The position numbers and the translations under genes were made by a program. A DNA stretch of 64,000 nucleotides from Actinomadura rudentiformis (GTDB lineage: Bacteria > Actinomycetota > Actinomycetes > Streptosporangiales > Streptosporangiaceae): NCBI RefSeq assembly GCF_008923185.1, contig NZ_WBMT01000001.1:62001-126000 (forward strand). The letters run 5' to 3'. Positions 1 to 9,410 of this stretch are shown in pieces. Each line of letters begins with the position of its first letter. Positions within the stretch are counted from its first letter, which is position 1. A model generated the notes under the pieces. That model saw only the letters and a list, made by a program, of their open reading frames with translations, was not told where the DNA came from and searched no databases.

Positions 1-414
1 GTGTCGATGGAGACCATCCTGCTCGGACTGCTCGAGCGCATGGACGCCGAAAACCTGGCCTACGTGTGCGAGACCCTCGTCTGGAATGTCGAGGACAACG
101 GCGCCGAGATCATGGCCGTTTGCCGATCCTGGCTGACCGGTTCCGACCCGGCCCTGATCGAAGCGGCGCTGACCGTCAACGACGGCCTCCTCTTCCGCAC
201 CCGCGACGAGATGTCGTCCGCCTTTACTCGGCTGGCCGAACGGCATCCCCAGTTCGCCCCCAGGACCACCGAAATCCTCCGGAACTGGGACGACCACACC
301 AAACCCAAAGCCGTCCAAGACGTCCTCCAGGGCACCTGGCCACTCGAAACCGCCGCCCGAATTTACGGCATCACCGAAGACCAACTCAGAACCTGGATCA
401 ACGAAACCCGCTGA
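1..414 (+). CDS. Hypothetical protein with C-terminal HTH-like segment; start at window edge
   Basis: A 137-aa frame opens with GTG on the first base, so the true start may lie upstream. I do not recognise the family. The N-terminal ~80 residues are acidic and helical in character (LLGLLERMDAENLAYVCETL...). The last ~25 residues (LETAARIYGITEDQLRTWIN) have the spacing of a small helix-turn-helix, as in transposase or antitoxin DNA-binding ends, but that is only pattern resemblance. The next gene converges on it, with a short IS3-type scrap between them. A short DNA-binding accessory protein is possible; no function is claimed. Confidence 0.5.
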   Translation: MSMETILLGLLERMDAENLAYVCETLVWNVEDNGAEIMAVCRSWLTGSDPALIEAALTVNDGLLFRTRDEMSSAFTRLAERHPQFAPRTTEILRNWDDHTKPKAVQDVLQGTWPLETAARIYGITEDQLRTWINETR

Positions 415-575
415 CACTCGGCAGAACAGCGGCAGGCTTTCGGAAGCCTGACGGCGACCCGCTCGCCGGCATCAGCCGGATCAAGGTGTCGGGCGCCATC
501 GCCGCGTTCACCACCTCAAGGAGCCGAGCGGGATGGCGGCCCTGCTCCCCGCCGGGACAGAGAAGATCCTGACAT

Positions 576-701
576 TCAGGCGAAGAAAGCCGTGGCCCGC
601 TTGAGGATCTCCACATCCTCCCGAAGCCGGCGGTTCTCCCGCCGCAGCGCGGCCAACTCCTCGCGCTCGTTGGCGAACGCGCGGGCGAGGGATCCGTCCA
701 T
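576..701 (-). pseudogene. IS3-family transposase OrfA, C-terminal scrap
   Basis: Reading the minus strand gives 41 residues ending ENRRLREDVEILKRATAFFA then stop. This is the near-invariant leucine-zipper end of IS3-family OrfA (consensus ENxxLRxExEILKKAxAFFA). The N-terminal helix-turn-helix (about 55 residues) is missing because an in-frame TGA lies four codons upstream, and no OrfB reading frame follows below position 576. The element is therefore a dead end-fragment. It sits in the gap between the first gene and the 3' end of the AAA ATPase gene. Confidence 0.8.
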
Positions 702-730
702 GATCGTTTGTCATCGTTGAAGACATTCTG

Positions 731-3700
731 CTACTCGATGCGGTGCCGGTGGTTGTCGGTCGTCATGGGCGGGATGGCGTGGCGGCCCGCTGACCCGGGC
801 GCGGGCGGGCGAGAGGCGCGGTCGATGGCGGTCTCGATGGAGGCCATGCGGTCGGCGAGCAGGCCGATGGCGCCGACGGCGCGGCCGACCGGGTCGTCGG
901 CGTCGCCGCCCAGGGCCTGGGCTCGCAGGTAGGCGGTTTTCACCTCGGTCCAGCGTTCGGACTGGGCAGGGGTCAGGCGGCCACGGAGCTCGGCGAGCTT
1001 GAGGAGATTGGACTCGGCGCCGGTGGTGAGGGTCTGCGCCTCGCCCTGGTAGTGGTCGTCGATGATCGCTTCGAGTTCGTCGTCGTTCATCACCGGGATG
1101 ATGCGTTCGGCGAGCTTGTTCATGTTGCGGTACGAGCCTTGGAGCTTGAACGGGGGCTCGGTGCGGGAGGCGTCGGACTGGGCGGCCGAGGCCATGTAGG
1201 CCTGGTTCACGGCCAGGACGGTCTGCTGGACCCGCAGCAGCTTACGAAGGACCGACAGGATCTGGTCCAGTTCGACCTGGGAGTAGGGATGGGACAGGCG
1301 GTCGGGCCGTACGGTCTGGTCGCCGTCGGCCAGGCGGACCAGCAGTTCCAGGTCGCCGCGGTCGCGGGTGGACAACGGCGCCAGGACGGGGTTCGAGGTG
1401 AGCGCGTTCTCGACATGGCTGAGGGCGAAGAGCTCGTCGCGGCCGGACAGCACGTCGCCCAGGTTCCAGACGTCGGCGCGGTTGGCGAGCATGTCGGGGA
1501 TCTGGAAGCGGGTGCCCGACTCGGTGTACGGGTTGCCCGCCATGCACACCGCAAACCGCTTGCCGCGCAGGTCGTACGTACGTGTGCTGCCGTCCCGGAC
1601 GCCCTCGATGCGGCGCTGGGCGTCGCAGAGCGGGATGAACTTCTGCAGGAGTTCGGACGAGGTGTGCTGGATGTCGTCGAGGTAGAGCAGGACATTGTTG
1701 CCGAGCTCCAGAGCGAAGTTGATCTTTTCGACCTCCTGGCGCGCGGTGGCGTTCGGTGCCTCGGCCGGGTCGAGGGAGGTGACCGCGTGGCCCAGCGCGG
1801 GACCGTTGACCTTGACCAGGAGGAGGCCGAGGCGTTCGGCGACGTACTCCATGAGGGTCGTCTTGCCGTAACCGGGCGGGGAGATGAGCAGCAGCAGTCC
1901 CATTTGGTCGGTGCGCTTGGCGTCGCCGGCGGCGCCCAGCTGCTTGGCCAGGTTGTCGCCGATGAGCGGCAGATAGACCTCGTCCAGCAGCCGGTTGCGG
2001 ACGAACGCGCTCATCACCTTGGGCCGGTGCTCTTCCAGCCGGAGGCGCTTCTGTTCGGCGGTGATCAGCTCGGTGCGGTGCCGCTGGTACGCGCGGAAGG
2101 CGGGGACGCGTTCCTTGTGGAATCGGCCGGCCCGGGTGAGCAGCTCGTCCAGGCGCAGGACGAGAGTCCGGCCTGTGAGGCGCGGGTGGGCGCCCACGAG
2201 TCCGTCCACCGTCGCGGTCAGCTCGGCGGACGCGTCGTACCGGGGGAGGGCGGCGGCGAGCAGAAGGGCGATGGCCTCGGGTAGGTCGTCGTCGGTGCCG
2301 GGCTTGGTGGAGACGAACGAGGCAAGCCACGCCTCGGCGAGCTGGTGGCGCGCGGCGGGGGAGCCGCTCAGGGCTTGCAGGTCGCGGTCGAACGCATCGG
2401 ACCTGGTGCCCAGCGCGGCGCGGAAGTCGCGGAGCAGTTTCCTGGCGCGAGCGCTGGTGACGAAGCCTTTGGCGGTGGCCAGTTCCTCGAAGAGGTATTC
2501 CCCGGCAAGGGCGGTGTCGCCGGTCGTGCCCATGTCGTCGACGAACGTGGCGATCGCACGGGAGAGCTCGGCGCACAGATCGTCCACGGCGACGGTACGG
2601 CCGAACGCGGCACGGGCACGGGACAGCGACACCGCACGGGTCGTCCAGGTGGTGCGGGCCGGCTCGTCGGTACCGTACGCCCAGAAGAGCTGGGCGGCGG
2701 CACGCGCGGCGGGCGGGAAGCGAAGCAGGCCGGCGCCCGTGTGCAGGCGGAGGAGGGCCGCCAGGATCAGGGCGGCGTCGTGGTCGTGCACGCCGCGTTC
2801 GTAGCCCTCGTCGTAGCGGCTTCCGGCGACGTGGCGCACGTATTCGAGCAGGCCGCCGTCGGTACGTGCGGCCTCGTGCAGGTCCGCCAGGGTCGCCGCC
2901 TTCTCCGCGTCCAGGAGGATCGATGCGGCGAGGTATTCGGCTCGATAGATCTCGGAGGTCTCTGAAACCAGCGGCTGGTCCCAGAACTCCCGGGTCGCCG
3001 AGAACGCCTCGTCCCGTACAGCGGCCCTGTAGTCGGTGCCGGTGACGGCGAACGCCATCGCGCCGTCCTGCGGCACGAGCGTCAGCTCGGTCGGCTGGGT
3101 GTTGACCGCGAAGCGGTGCCGCCCGAGCCGGATGGCCGAGCCGCCGTCGGCGTAGAGGTCGAGCCGGTCACGCAAGGACCGGCCGGCTTCCTGGCGTGCG
3201 CTCTTCAGCCGCCCTTCCAGCTCCTCCGCACGGACGGTCTCGCCAAGCGCACGCAGCTCGTCGGCCACTCCACGCAGCCGCGCCACCATGGCGTCGGTGG
3301 CGAAGTAGGTGTTGACCTCCTCAAGGGAAGCGAGCGCGGCCGTGCGGCGGTGGACACCTGCCAGGATGCGCGCCGCAGATTCGTTCAGGCGGTCGGCGCG
3401 GCGGGCGCGCTCGTCGAGCAGTGCCTGCTTGCGTGAGGAGAACGCCTCGTAGGCGTCGGTCCGCTTGGCTTCCAGGCGCGCGACGAAGTCGTCGAAGTCG
3501 GCGAACCGCGACTCCAGCGTCTCGAGTCGGAGCAGCAGACGGCCAAGCTGCTCGTCGCAGCGGTCCGGGGTGCCGGCCATGGCAAGGGCACCGGCGATGG
3601 CCTGGTCGAGCAGGGCGAACTCGGCGGCGAACGCGGCACGGCCCTCGACGTCCAGCAGCTCGCGGCGGCGCGAGTCCAGCACGGCGCGCGCCCGGTTGAG

Positions 3701-5770
3701 ACCGCCGAGCACTTCGCCGACCCGTTCCAGGATGGCGGTGCGGATCGTGGCATCGGCGATGTCGAGCGAGCCGACGACCTCGGTGACGATCTCCAGTCCC
3801 TCGGTCTGGGCGGTGAGGCGCTCGCCCACCGGGGCGGCCTCGGCGGCGGTCGCGATGGCCCCGGATTCGGCGGTCAGCCGCTCGATCTCCTGGTGATAGC
3901 CGGTGAAGGCGCCGTCCGTCTGGAGGAAGGCGACGGTACGGCGGCCGGCGTCGTCCTGCTCGTCGGCCAGTGCCGCCGCCAGCTCGTCGATCCGCCCGAC
4001 GTCCACGTACCGTACGTCGCGCAGCGTCTCCAGGTGACCTTGGGCTCGGCGCAGTTCGGCCAGCCGCGTCACCCACGCGTCGGCGGAGTCCGGGCCCTGG
4101 CCGTCGGTGGCGCGGATCAGCGATCCGACCTGGCCGGCCGCCTGGTCGACGGCCTCCGCCGCCCTGCCCATGAGCGCCTGGACGTTCTCGTACTCCTCCA
4201 GCACCTGCCGTGCCGTCGACCGCACGTCGCCGAGCGGAGCCAGGAGATCACCGAGCTCCTCCTCGCCCAGCCAGTGGTAGAAGTCGGCGGCACGGACACA
4301 GGAGGCGATGAGGGCCTCGAAGACCTCGGCGGACGGCGACATCTCCTCGACCATCCGCGCCACTGACAGGCAGTCGGATATCCCGCGCACGAGATCGGCG
4401 TTGCCCACCCGCTCCAGCGGACCGGCGCCGACGGGCTGCGCCGCGGCGTGCGCGTCGGAGACGTACGGGGTCTGCCACACCTGGACGGGGTGAACGCGTG
4501 CGGGTTCGTCGGAGAACGCCCGCAGGACGACCAGCGTGCCGTCCTCGAAGAGCGAGTAGCCGTGGCAGACGATCGGCGTGGCGACCTGCTTGCGGATCAC
4601 GTTGTAGTGCAGCAGCAGCGAACGGCCATCGTCACGAGAGTGGAAGACGTACAGCACGTCCTCGCCGTTGGGTGAACGCACCGCACGCTCGTACTCCAGG
4701 CCGGTGACGTCGGTGTCGAAGGTCTTGGCGACGCCCGTGTCGAGGTAGTAGCCGCCAGGGAAGATGATCCCCTGGTCCTCGGGCAGCCGGCGGCAGGCCT
4801 GCTCGATGCCGTCGAGGCGCACCACGGCCTTGGTGCGGGTGTTGAAGACCAGATGCCGCCAGGCGACCTCGTTGTACGGGCGGATCCGCAGGAGGATCAT
4901 CGCCCCGATGCGGGCGTGGTGCACGTCGGCGTCGGCCAGGCTCTGCAGCGGCTCGTCGACCGGCTCGCTGTAGATCCCGTGCCCGCTCTCGGTGTTGTCC
5001 TCGACCTTGACGGTCAGCGTCCCGCCGACCGTCTCGACGAACACCTCCCCCTCGATGGAGATGTGCGGGTGCCGCCCGAGCACATGGTCGTCACGGGTCG
5101 TCTCGGTCCACTCGAAGTCGTGGGAGGACGCGAAGACGTGGTCGCGTTCACCCCGGTTGTCGATGTAGCCGAAGTCGCCGTCCGCACTCGCGCTCCACCG
5201 CAGCACCCGGATGTCGTCCAGGCGTGGACCCGTCTGGAAGACCGCCAGCAGCCTGCCGTCCAGCCGCCGCAACTGCAGCAGCCTGGCCTGCCGGTAGTAG
5301 CGGTACAGCTCGGCGAAGTCGCGCTCGAACGCCGGGTCCCGCAGCAGGTCCGGCAGCGTGTCCGCCATCGCCTTCTCGAAGCCGACGCCCGCGCCGTCGT
5401 CGACGACGAAGCGGTGCAACGAGAAGACGTCGTCGACAGCCGTCTCGGGCTTGAGCCCGATGAAGACGTTGTAGCCGAACAACATCAGCCCGCGGCCTGC
5501 CGAGACGATGTCCCGGGGCACGCAGTTGTGCTCGGTACGAATCCGCTCCGTGCCGACAAGGCGCAATTCGGTGCCGCCGAACACCTCCAGGCGCCGCGCG
5601 TTCAGGGCTTCGGCCCGGCGGGCCAGCTCGGCGGCCTGGCCGGCCAGCCGGGCCCGCAGCACCTCATAGGTGCCGTGATCGAGCCCGGCCTGGCCCACCT
5701 GCGCTTCGGGCTGCCCATCGACCTTCGCTTCGCCGTCGCCGTCAGCGATCTCGGTGACGAGCTCGCTCAC
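731..5770 (-). CDS. Giant AAA+ ATPase with DUF3686 domain ('DNA repair ATPase' family)
   Basis: The 1679-aa length fits the DUF3686/AAA family annotated as DNA-repair ATPase, although the role is not proven for the family. The N-terminal ~620 residues are a mixed beta-rich DUF3686 region. About 620-900 is an E/R/A-rich helical stretch that looks coiled coil. The C-terminal ~400 residues carry the ATPase: Walker A PPGYGKTT near residue 1298, Walker B LLYLDDIQ near 1360 and a sensor-like AGNPYTES near 1410, all intact. GTG start with GGTGGAG just upstream. It is the last gene of a minus-strand operon, 31 nt after the flotillin stop, so it probably acts with that membrane scaffold. No transmembrane segment is evident, so it is likely cytosolic. 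Confidence 0.85.
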   Translation of the reverse strand: MSELVTEIADGDGEAKVDGQPEAQVGQAGLDHGTYEVLRARLAGQAAELARRAEALNARRLEVFGGTELRLVGTERIRTEHNCVPRDIVSAGRGLMLFGYNVFIGLKPETAVDDVFSLHRFVVDDGAGVGFEKAMADTLPDLLRDPAFERDFAELYRYYRQARLLQLRRLDGRLLAVFQTGPRLDDIRVLRWSASADGDFGYIDNRGERDHVFASSHDFEWTETTRDDHVLGRHPHISIEGEVFVETVGGTLTVKVEDNTESGHGIYSEPVDEPLQSLADADVHHARIGAMILLRIRPYNEVAWRHLVFNTRTKAVVRLDGIEQACRRLPEDQGIIFPGGYYLDTGVAKTFDTDVTGLEYERAVRSPNGEDVLYVFHSRDDGRSLLLHYNVIRKQVATPIVCHGYSLFEDGTLVVLRAFSDEPARVHPVQVWQTPYVSDAHAAAQPVGAGPLERVGNADLVRGISDCLSVARMVEEMSPSAEVFEALIASCVRAADFYHWLGEEELGDLLAPLGDVRSTARQVLEEYENVQALMGRAAEAVDQAAGQVGSLIRATDGQGPDSADAWVTRLAELRRAQGHLETLRDVRYVDVGRIDELAAALADEQDDAGRRTVAFLQTDGAFTGYHQEIERLTAESGAIATAAEAAPVGERLTAQTEGLEIVTEVVGSLDIADATIRTAILERVGEVLGGLNRARAVLDSRRRELLDVEGRAAFAAEFALLDQAIAGALAMAGTPDRCDEQLGRLLLRLETLESRFADFDDFVARLEAKRTDAYEAFSSRKQALLDERARRADRLNESAARILAGVHRRTAALASLEEVNTYFATDAMVARLRGVADELRALGETVRAEELEGRLKSARQEAGRSLRDRLDLYADGGSAIRLGRHRFAVNTQPTELTLVPQDGAMAFAVTGTDYRAAVRDEAFSATREFWDQPLVSETSEIYRAEYLAASILLDAEKAATLADLHEAARTDGGLLEYVRHVAGSRYDEGYERGVHDHDAALILAALLRLHTGAGLLRFPPAARAAAQLFWAYGTDEPARTTWTTRAVSLSRARAAFGRTVAVDDLCAELSRAIATFVDDMGTTGDTALAGEYLFEELATAKGFVTSARARKLLRDFRAALGTRSDAFDRDLQALSGSPAARHQLAEAWLASFVSTKPGTDDDLPEAIALLLAAALPRYDASAELTATVDGLVGAHPRLTGRTLVLRLDELLTRAGRFHKERVPAFRAYQRHRTELITAEQKRLRLEEHRPKVMSAFVRNRLLDEVYLPLIGDNLAKQLGAAGDAKRTDQMGLLLLISPPGYGKTTLMEYVAERLGLLLVKVNGPALGHAVTSLDPAEAPNATARQEVEKINFALELGNNVLLYLDDIQHTSSELLQKFIPLCDAQRRIEGVRDGSTRTYDLRGKRFAVCMAGNPYTESGTRFQIPDMLANRADVWNLGDVLSGRDELFALSHVENALTSNPVLAPLSTRDRGDLELLVRLADGDQTVRPDRLSHPYSQVELDQILSVLRKLLRVQQTVLAVNQAYMASAAQSDASRTEPPFKLQGSYRNMNKLAERIIPVMNDDELEAIIDDHYQGEAQTLTTGAESNLLKLAELRGRLTPAQSERWTEVKTAYLRAQALGGDADDPVGRAVGAIGLLADRMASIETAIDRASRPPAPGSAGRHAIPPMTTDNHRHRIE

Positions 5771-5801
5771 TGGTCTCCACCTTCTTCCTGGATCCGCCGC
5801 A

Positions 5802-7877
5802 TCAGTGGGAGATGGCGTTGACCGCGTTGGCTGCGTTCGCCGTGTTGGCCGCGCTCGCCGCCTGCGCGTGGGTGCGGGGAGCCGTGCCCCGCGCGAGGGG
5901 CGCGTCGGCGACGCCGAGGCTGCGCGCGGACTCCAGCAGCTGGTGAAGCTTGTCGGTCTCCGGGCCGCCCGCCTTGATGAGCCGCAGCAGCAGCGCGGAC
6001 AGCGTCAGATCCCGTACGCCCTCGGTGCCCAGTGACCCGAGCAGCCGGGAGACGTCGTCGGTGAAGCTCGACGTCCCGTCCAGCCACGGGCCGCCCAGCG
6101 ACTGCGCGACGTCGGAGTTCTGGACGAAGCCGTCCACGCTCTTGCCCAGCGCGATCGAACCGACGAGCCGGTCGAAGAACACGCTGTCGCCGCCCACGAT
6201 GTTGATGTCGGCCTTCTCCAGCCCGGTGGCAAGGACGGTCGCCTGCGCTTCGGCGACCTGCCGCTGCACGTCGAGCCCGGCCAGCCTGACGTCCTTCTCG
6301 GCCTCCAGCCGCAGCCGGTACTCCTCGTGCAGGCGAGTCGCGTCGTCCAGGGCCGCCATCGCGTCGGCCTTCTCGGTGAGTCCCTCGGCCTCGGCCTTCA
6401 GCTTCTCCCGGACGGCCATGGCGTCGGCGAGTGCCTTCTCCTGCGCGACCGCAGCCTCCGCGCGGCCGACCTTCTCGATGGCCGCGGCGTCCCGCTCCCG
6501 TACCTGGACGTCGGCGAGCCCGGCGGCGGCCGCCTCGGCCTGCAGGCCCTCGGCCAGCCGTATCTTGGCCTGCGCGTCCAGCTCCGAGGCCTGCTGCCGG
6601 GCCTCCGCCAGGACGACCTGCTCGCGGGCCTTGTGCGCGGCGGCCTGCTCGGCGGCCTCAGCGGCCTTGATGTCCTTGACCAGGTGCTCCTGCGCCTCGG
6701 CCTCGGCCTGGATGATGATCGCTTGGCGGACGCGCTCGGCCTCCTCGACGGCGCGCAGCCGCTTGATGTTCTCCTCCTGCTCGGCCACGGTCCGCTCCAC
6801 CGCGATCCGTTCACGGATCACGTTGGCGATGTCCCGCTTCTCCGCCTCGACCTCCTTGTTCTTGGCGATCGTGGAGAGCTCGACCTCACGGTCGCGCGCG
6901 ACGACCTCCAGCAGGCGGTCCTTCTCGATCCGCTCGCTCTCGATCGCGATCACGCGCTCCTTGTTCTTCTCGGCGACGGCGACCTCGCGGTTGCGGTTCT
7001 CGGTCTGGACGCCGAGCTGCTCGTCGGTGCGGATGTGGGCGGTCTGCGCACGCAGCCGCTCCTCGGCCTGCACCCGCTCGATCTCGGCCTTCTCCCGCGC
7101 CCGCACGGTCTCGATCTCCCGCTGCTGCTTGAGCTCGGCGTCGGCCTGCCGCCGCTCCAGCTCCAGGATCGCCTCGCGCGCCTCCACGTTCTGGCGGGTG
7201 ATCTCCTTCTCCTCATAGCGGGCGTGCTCGTTGGTCTGAACGTGCTGGATCGCGGTCAGCTCGGTGATCTTCCGGATGCCCTGGGCGTCGAGGATGTTGG
7301 ACTTGTCCAGCGACATCAGGGAGGTCTGCTCCAGGTAGTCGATGGCGGCGTCCTCGAGGCTGTAGCCGTTCAGGTCGGTGCCGATCACCTGGATGATGTG
7401 GTCGCGGAACTCGTTGCGGCGCGTGTAGAGGTCTTCGAAGTCCAGCTGCTTGCCCACGGTCTTGAGCGCCTCGGAGAACTTCGCCGCGAACAGCTCGCGC
7501 ATCGTCTCCTGGTCACTCGCGCGAGTGGTGCCGATCGCGCCCGCCACCTTCTTGACGTCCTCAACGGTCTTGTTGACGCGGACGAAGAACGTGATGCGGA
7601 TGTCGGCCCGGATGTTGTCCTTGCAGATCAACCCGTCCCGGCCGGTCCGTTCGACGTCGATGGTCTTCACCGAGATGTCCATGACCTCGGCCTTGTGCAG
7701 CACCGGTAGGACGACGGCGCCGGTGAAGGTGACGTCCACCTTGCGGAGCTTGGAGATGATCAGCGCCTTGCCCTGCTCGACCTTGCGGAACAGTCGCGTG
7801 ACCATGAAAAGCAACGCCAGGGCGATGATGAGCAGGATGGCGATGATGCCGCCTATCCCTATGGCAATGGTTCCCAT
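5802..7877 (-). CDS. Flotillin / SPFH-domain membrane scaffold protein (YqiK-like)
   Basis: A 691-aa protein begins with one hydrophobic segment (residues ~5-26, GIGGIIAILLIIALALLFMV) that anchors it in the membrane. It is followed by an SPFH/band-7 domain (about 30-210, with the typical RTGRDGLICKDNIRADIRI strand region). A very long E/A/R/Q-rich coiled coil spans about 215-560, and an Ala/Leu-rich tail includes NIVGGDSVFFDRLVGS. Flotillins oligomerise on the inner membrane and organise lipid microdomains. The order NfeD-like protein then flotillin matches the conserved yqiJ-yqiK pairing. The downstream AAA ATPase is the plausible partner. Length and domain order are normal for the family. 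Confidence 0.92.
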   Translation of the reverse strand: MGTIAIGIGGIIAILLIIALALLFMVTRLFRKVEQGKALIISKLRKVDVTFTGAVVLPVLHKAEVMDISVKTIDVERTGRDGLICKDNIRADIRITFFVRVNKTVEDVKKVAGAIGTTRASDQETMRELFAAKFSEALKTVGKQLDFEDLYTRRNEFRDHIIQVIGTDLNGYSLEDAAIDYLEQTSLMSLDKSNILDAQGIRKITELTAIQHVQTNEHARYEEKEITRQNVEAREAILELERRQADAELKQQREIETVRAREKAEIERVQAEERLRAQTAHIRTDEQLGVQTENRNREVAVAEKNKERVIAIESERIEKDRLLEVVARDREVELSTIAKNKEVEAEKRDIANVIRERIAVERTVAEQEENIKRLRAVEEAERVRQAIIIQAEAEAQEHLVKDIKAAEAAEQAAAHKAREQVVLAEARQQASELDAQAKIRLAEGLQAEAAAAGLADVQVRERDAAAIEKVGRAEAAVAQEKALADAMAVREKLKAEAEGLTEKADAMAALDDATRLHEEYRLRLEAEKDVRLAGLDVQRQVAEAQATVLATGLEKADINIVGGDSVFFDRLVGSIALGKSVDGFVQNSDVAQSLGGPWLDGTSSFTDDVSRLLGSLGTEGVRDLTLSALLLRLIKAGGPETDKLHQLLESARSLGVADAPLARGTAPRTHAQAASAANTANAANAVNAISH

Positions 7878-7994
7878 GCGAGATGCCTGTCTGTGAAGGG
7901 GGATGAGAGCGCGGGGATGGAATGAGAAGCGTGGAAGGTGAGGAGGACGGAGGACGGACGGATCAGGCGACGAAGGGACAGGCGACGGAAGGGA

Positions 7995-8699
7995 TCAGGC
8001 GACCGACCCGTCCGGATCGAACGCGGCGTCATACGGCATGACGAGGAAGAACTCGCCCGCCGGCTCGTAGTCGAAGATCAACGCCGTTGTGCCGTGGGTG
8101 AGGTCTCCCTCGAACGTCGCACCCGCGACGGGTGCACCGGTCGACGCCAGGCTGGCGGGCGGGCGCCGCACCTGCACCAGGACGGTGGATCCGTCGGGCG
8201 TGATGACCTCCGCCTGGCCGAAGTCGGAGTCCACTCGTCCGGTGCGGATGACGCACATCCGGCCGACCAGGTCCCGGCGGGTCGTCCCGGCGTCGCGCCG
8301 GAAGATCGGGCGCAGTGGCAGGACGAGCAGGCGGGTGCCGGCCCAGGCGACCCCGAACGCGATCACCAGCACCGCGAAGGAGAGCACCGCCGCCACGTCG
8401 CCCGCGCCCTCGGCCAGCACCGAGCCCACCAGACTCGCGAACCAGCCGACGCCGATCAGCAGCGACAGCACCACCGTGACGGGAACGCCGCCGAGCCCGG
8501 CCGCGCCCAGCACCCCGGCCGGCCCACCGAGGCCGGTGTCTTCGGCACCGATATCGGCCCCTGTGTCGACATCGGCACCCAGATCACCGGCCCCCACGCC
8601 GCCCACCAACACCAGCAGCCAGTAACCCGCGACCACCAGCAACGGGAACGTGAAGAGCGCGGTCGGAAAACCGAGCACGATATCCAGGAACTCAGCCAT
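7995..8699 (-). CDS. NfeD/YqiJ-like OB-fold membrane protein
   Basis: I start this 234-aa protein at the ATG giving MAEFLDIVLGFPTALFTF; a longer frame has no better ribosome site and lacks the expected membrane-entering start. There is an N-terminal transmembrane segment (~10-33), a Gly/Asp-rich linker, a two-segment hydrophobic block (~75-140, VTVVLSLLIGVGWFASL...), and a C-terminal soluble OB-like beta domain (~150-225, GRMCVIRTGRVDSDFGQAEV). These features match YqiJ, the usual neighbour of YqiK-type flotillins, which is thought to stabilise flotillin assemblies. It lies 117 nt upstream of the flotillin gene on the same strand. Confidence 0.82.
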   Translation of the reverse strand: MAEFLDIVLGFPTALFTFPLLVVAGYWLLVLVGGVGAGDLGADVDTGADIGAEDTGLGGPAGVLGAAGLGGVPVTVVLSLLIGVGWFASLVGSVLAEGAGDVAAVLSFAVLVIAFGVAWAGTRLLVLPLRPIFRRDAGTTRRDLVGRMCVIRTGRVDSDFGQAEVITPDGSTVLVQVRRPPASLASTGAPVAGATFEGDLTHGTTALIFDYEPAGEFFLVMPYDAAFDPDGSVA

Positions 8700-8823
8700 A
8701 TGAATGCACGCTTCCGCGTAGAGACACAATTTAAGGACCTCCGGACGAAGCAGAGGCGAAGCCATTCACCAAGGAATGGGAGAGAAACGCGGTATGGCTG
8801 CGACGGTAGGACGCACGGCAGCG

Positions 8824-8949
8824 CTAGACGGTTCCGCTATCTGGGAAGGCGGTCGCACGCGCGGAGATGCGTCCACCGGCGCGGATGGCGATGACCTCGG
8901 CGATCGGCATCAGGGGACGCTGCGGCACGAAATGGCCCCGGGGAGTCAT
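8824..8949 (-). CDS. Small basic peptide (41 aa) leading the flotillin operon
   Basis: The minus strand has a perfect AGGAGG (complement at 8954-8959) five bases before an ATG that opens 41 codons: MTPRGHFVPQRPLMPIAEVI... ending DSGTV. The protein is basic with a short hydrophobic centre (PLMPIAEVIAI) but no clear transmembrane helix. I recognise no family. Position (124 nt upstream of the OB-fold gene, same strand) and the strong ribosome site argue that it is expressed as the first gene of the NfeD-flotillin-ATPase operon. It could be a functional microprotein or a regulatory leader peptide. Confidence 0.55.
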   Translation of the reverse strand: MTPRGHFVPQRPLMPIAEVIAIRAGGRISARATAFPDSGTV

Positions 8950-9014
8950 GAGACCTCCTGGTAGAGAGACTTCTTCCATCTCGCCGACCAGGCTTCCCGG
9001 CACACCAAGGGATA

Positions 9015-9035
9015 CGTTAACGCATTCTTTGCGTT
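9015..9035. promoter_or_regulatory. Operator-like inverted repeats upstream of the flotillin operon
   Basis: An 8-bp palindrome CGTTAACG (9015-9022) overlaps a perfect AACGCA-TTCTT-TGCGTT inverted repeat (9019-9035). The segment is AT-richer than its surroundings and lies 66 bp upstream of the 41-aa peptide gene start, where a promoter for the operon would be. A repressor or activator site is a reasonable reading. No regulator gene is adjacent. Confidence 0.4.
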
Positions 9036-9410
9036 TGCGAAAGCCTTTTAAAGTGCATTGGCCGATGCCTCGATGGCCCGTTGTGGCCGCGAATGCGCTA
9101 CCGGCACTTGACGATGACGAACCAGGGCGGACAGGCAGCCGAGGATCTCTGTGGGGGCCCCGCTGTCGTGGCAGGCCCTCGGGCGGCGTTCCAGTGCGGG
9201 AGGTGAACTCGGGGCAGCGCCTGGCAGATGCGGGAGCGGTGTCCGGGCCGGTCATCGGCAGGACCCGGGTGAGGCGCCGGTGGGGTGAAGCAGGATCAGC
9301 CGGGAGATCAGCGGCCGTTACGCGTCACCGCCGCAGGGGCAGGTGCAGACGTCGAGCCGCCGCTGGAGCCGTGGGCCGCCGCGCGGCCAGGGCGACTGCC
9401 CGTGCCGCGG
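9036..9410. other. No gene seen (375 bp)
   Basis: Between the operator-like repeats and the 3' end of the CBS-domain gene I see no frame with a ribosome site, recognisable motif or credible composition on either strand, and no strong hairpin. Confidence 0.5.

Noticed and set aside
1052..2284. Long plus-strand open frame opposite the AAA ATPase gene
   Set aside because: Antisense shadow of a strong coding region; Gly/Val/Arg-rich, no ribosome site or motif.
5950..7709. Two long plus-strand frames opposite the flotillin gene
   Set aside because: Mirror of the coiled-coil codon pattern; Ser/Arg- or Leu/Asp-rich text without domains.
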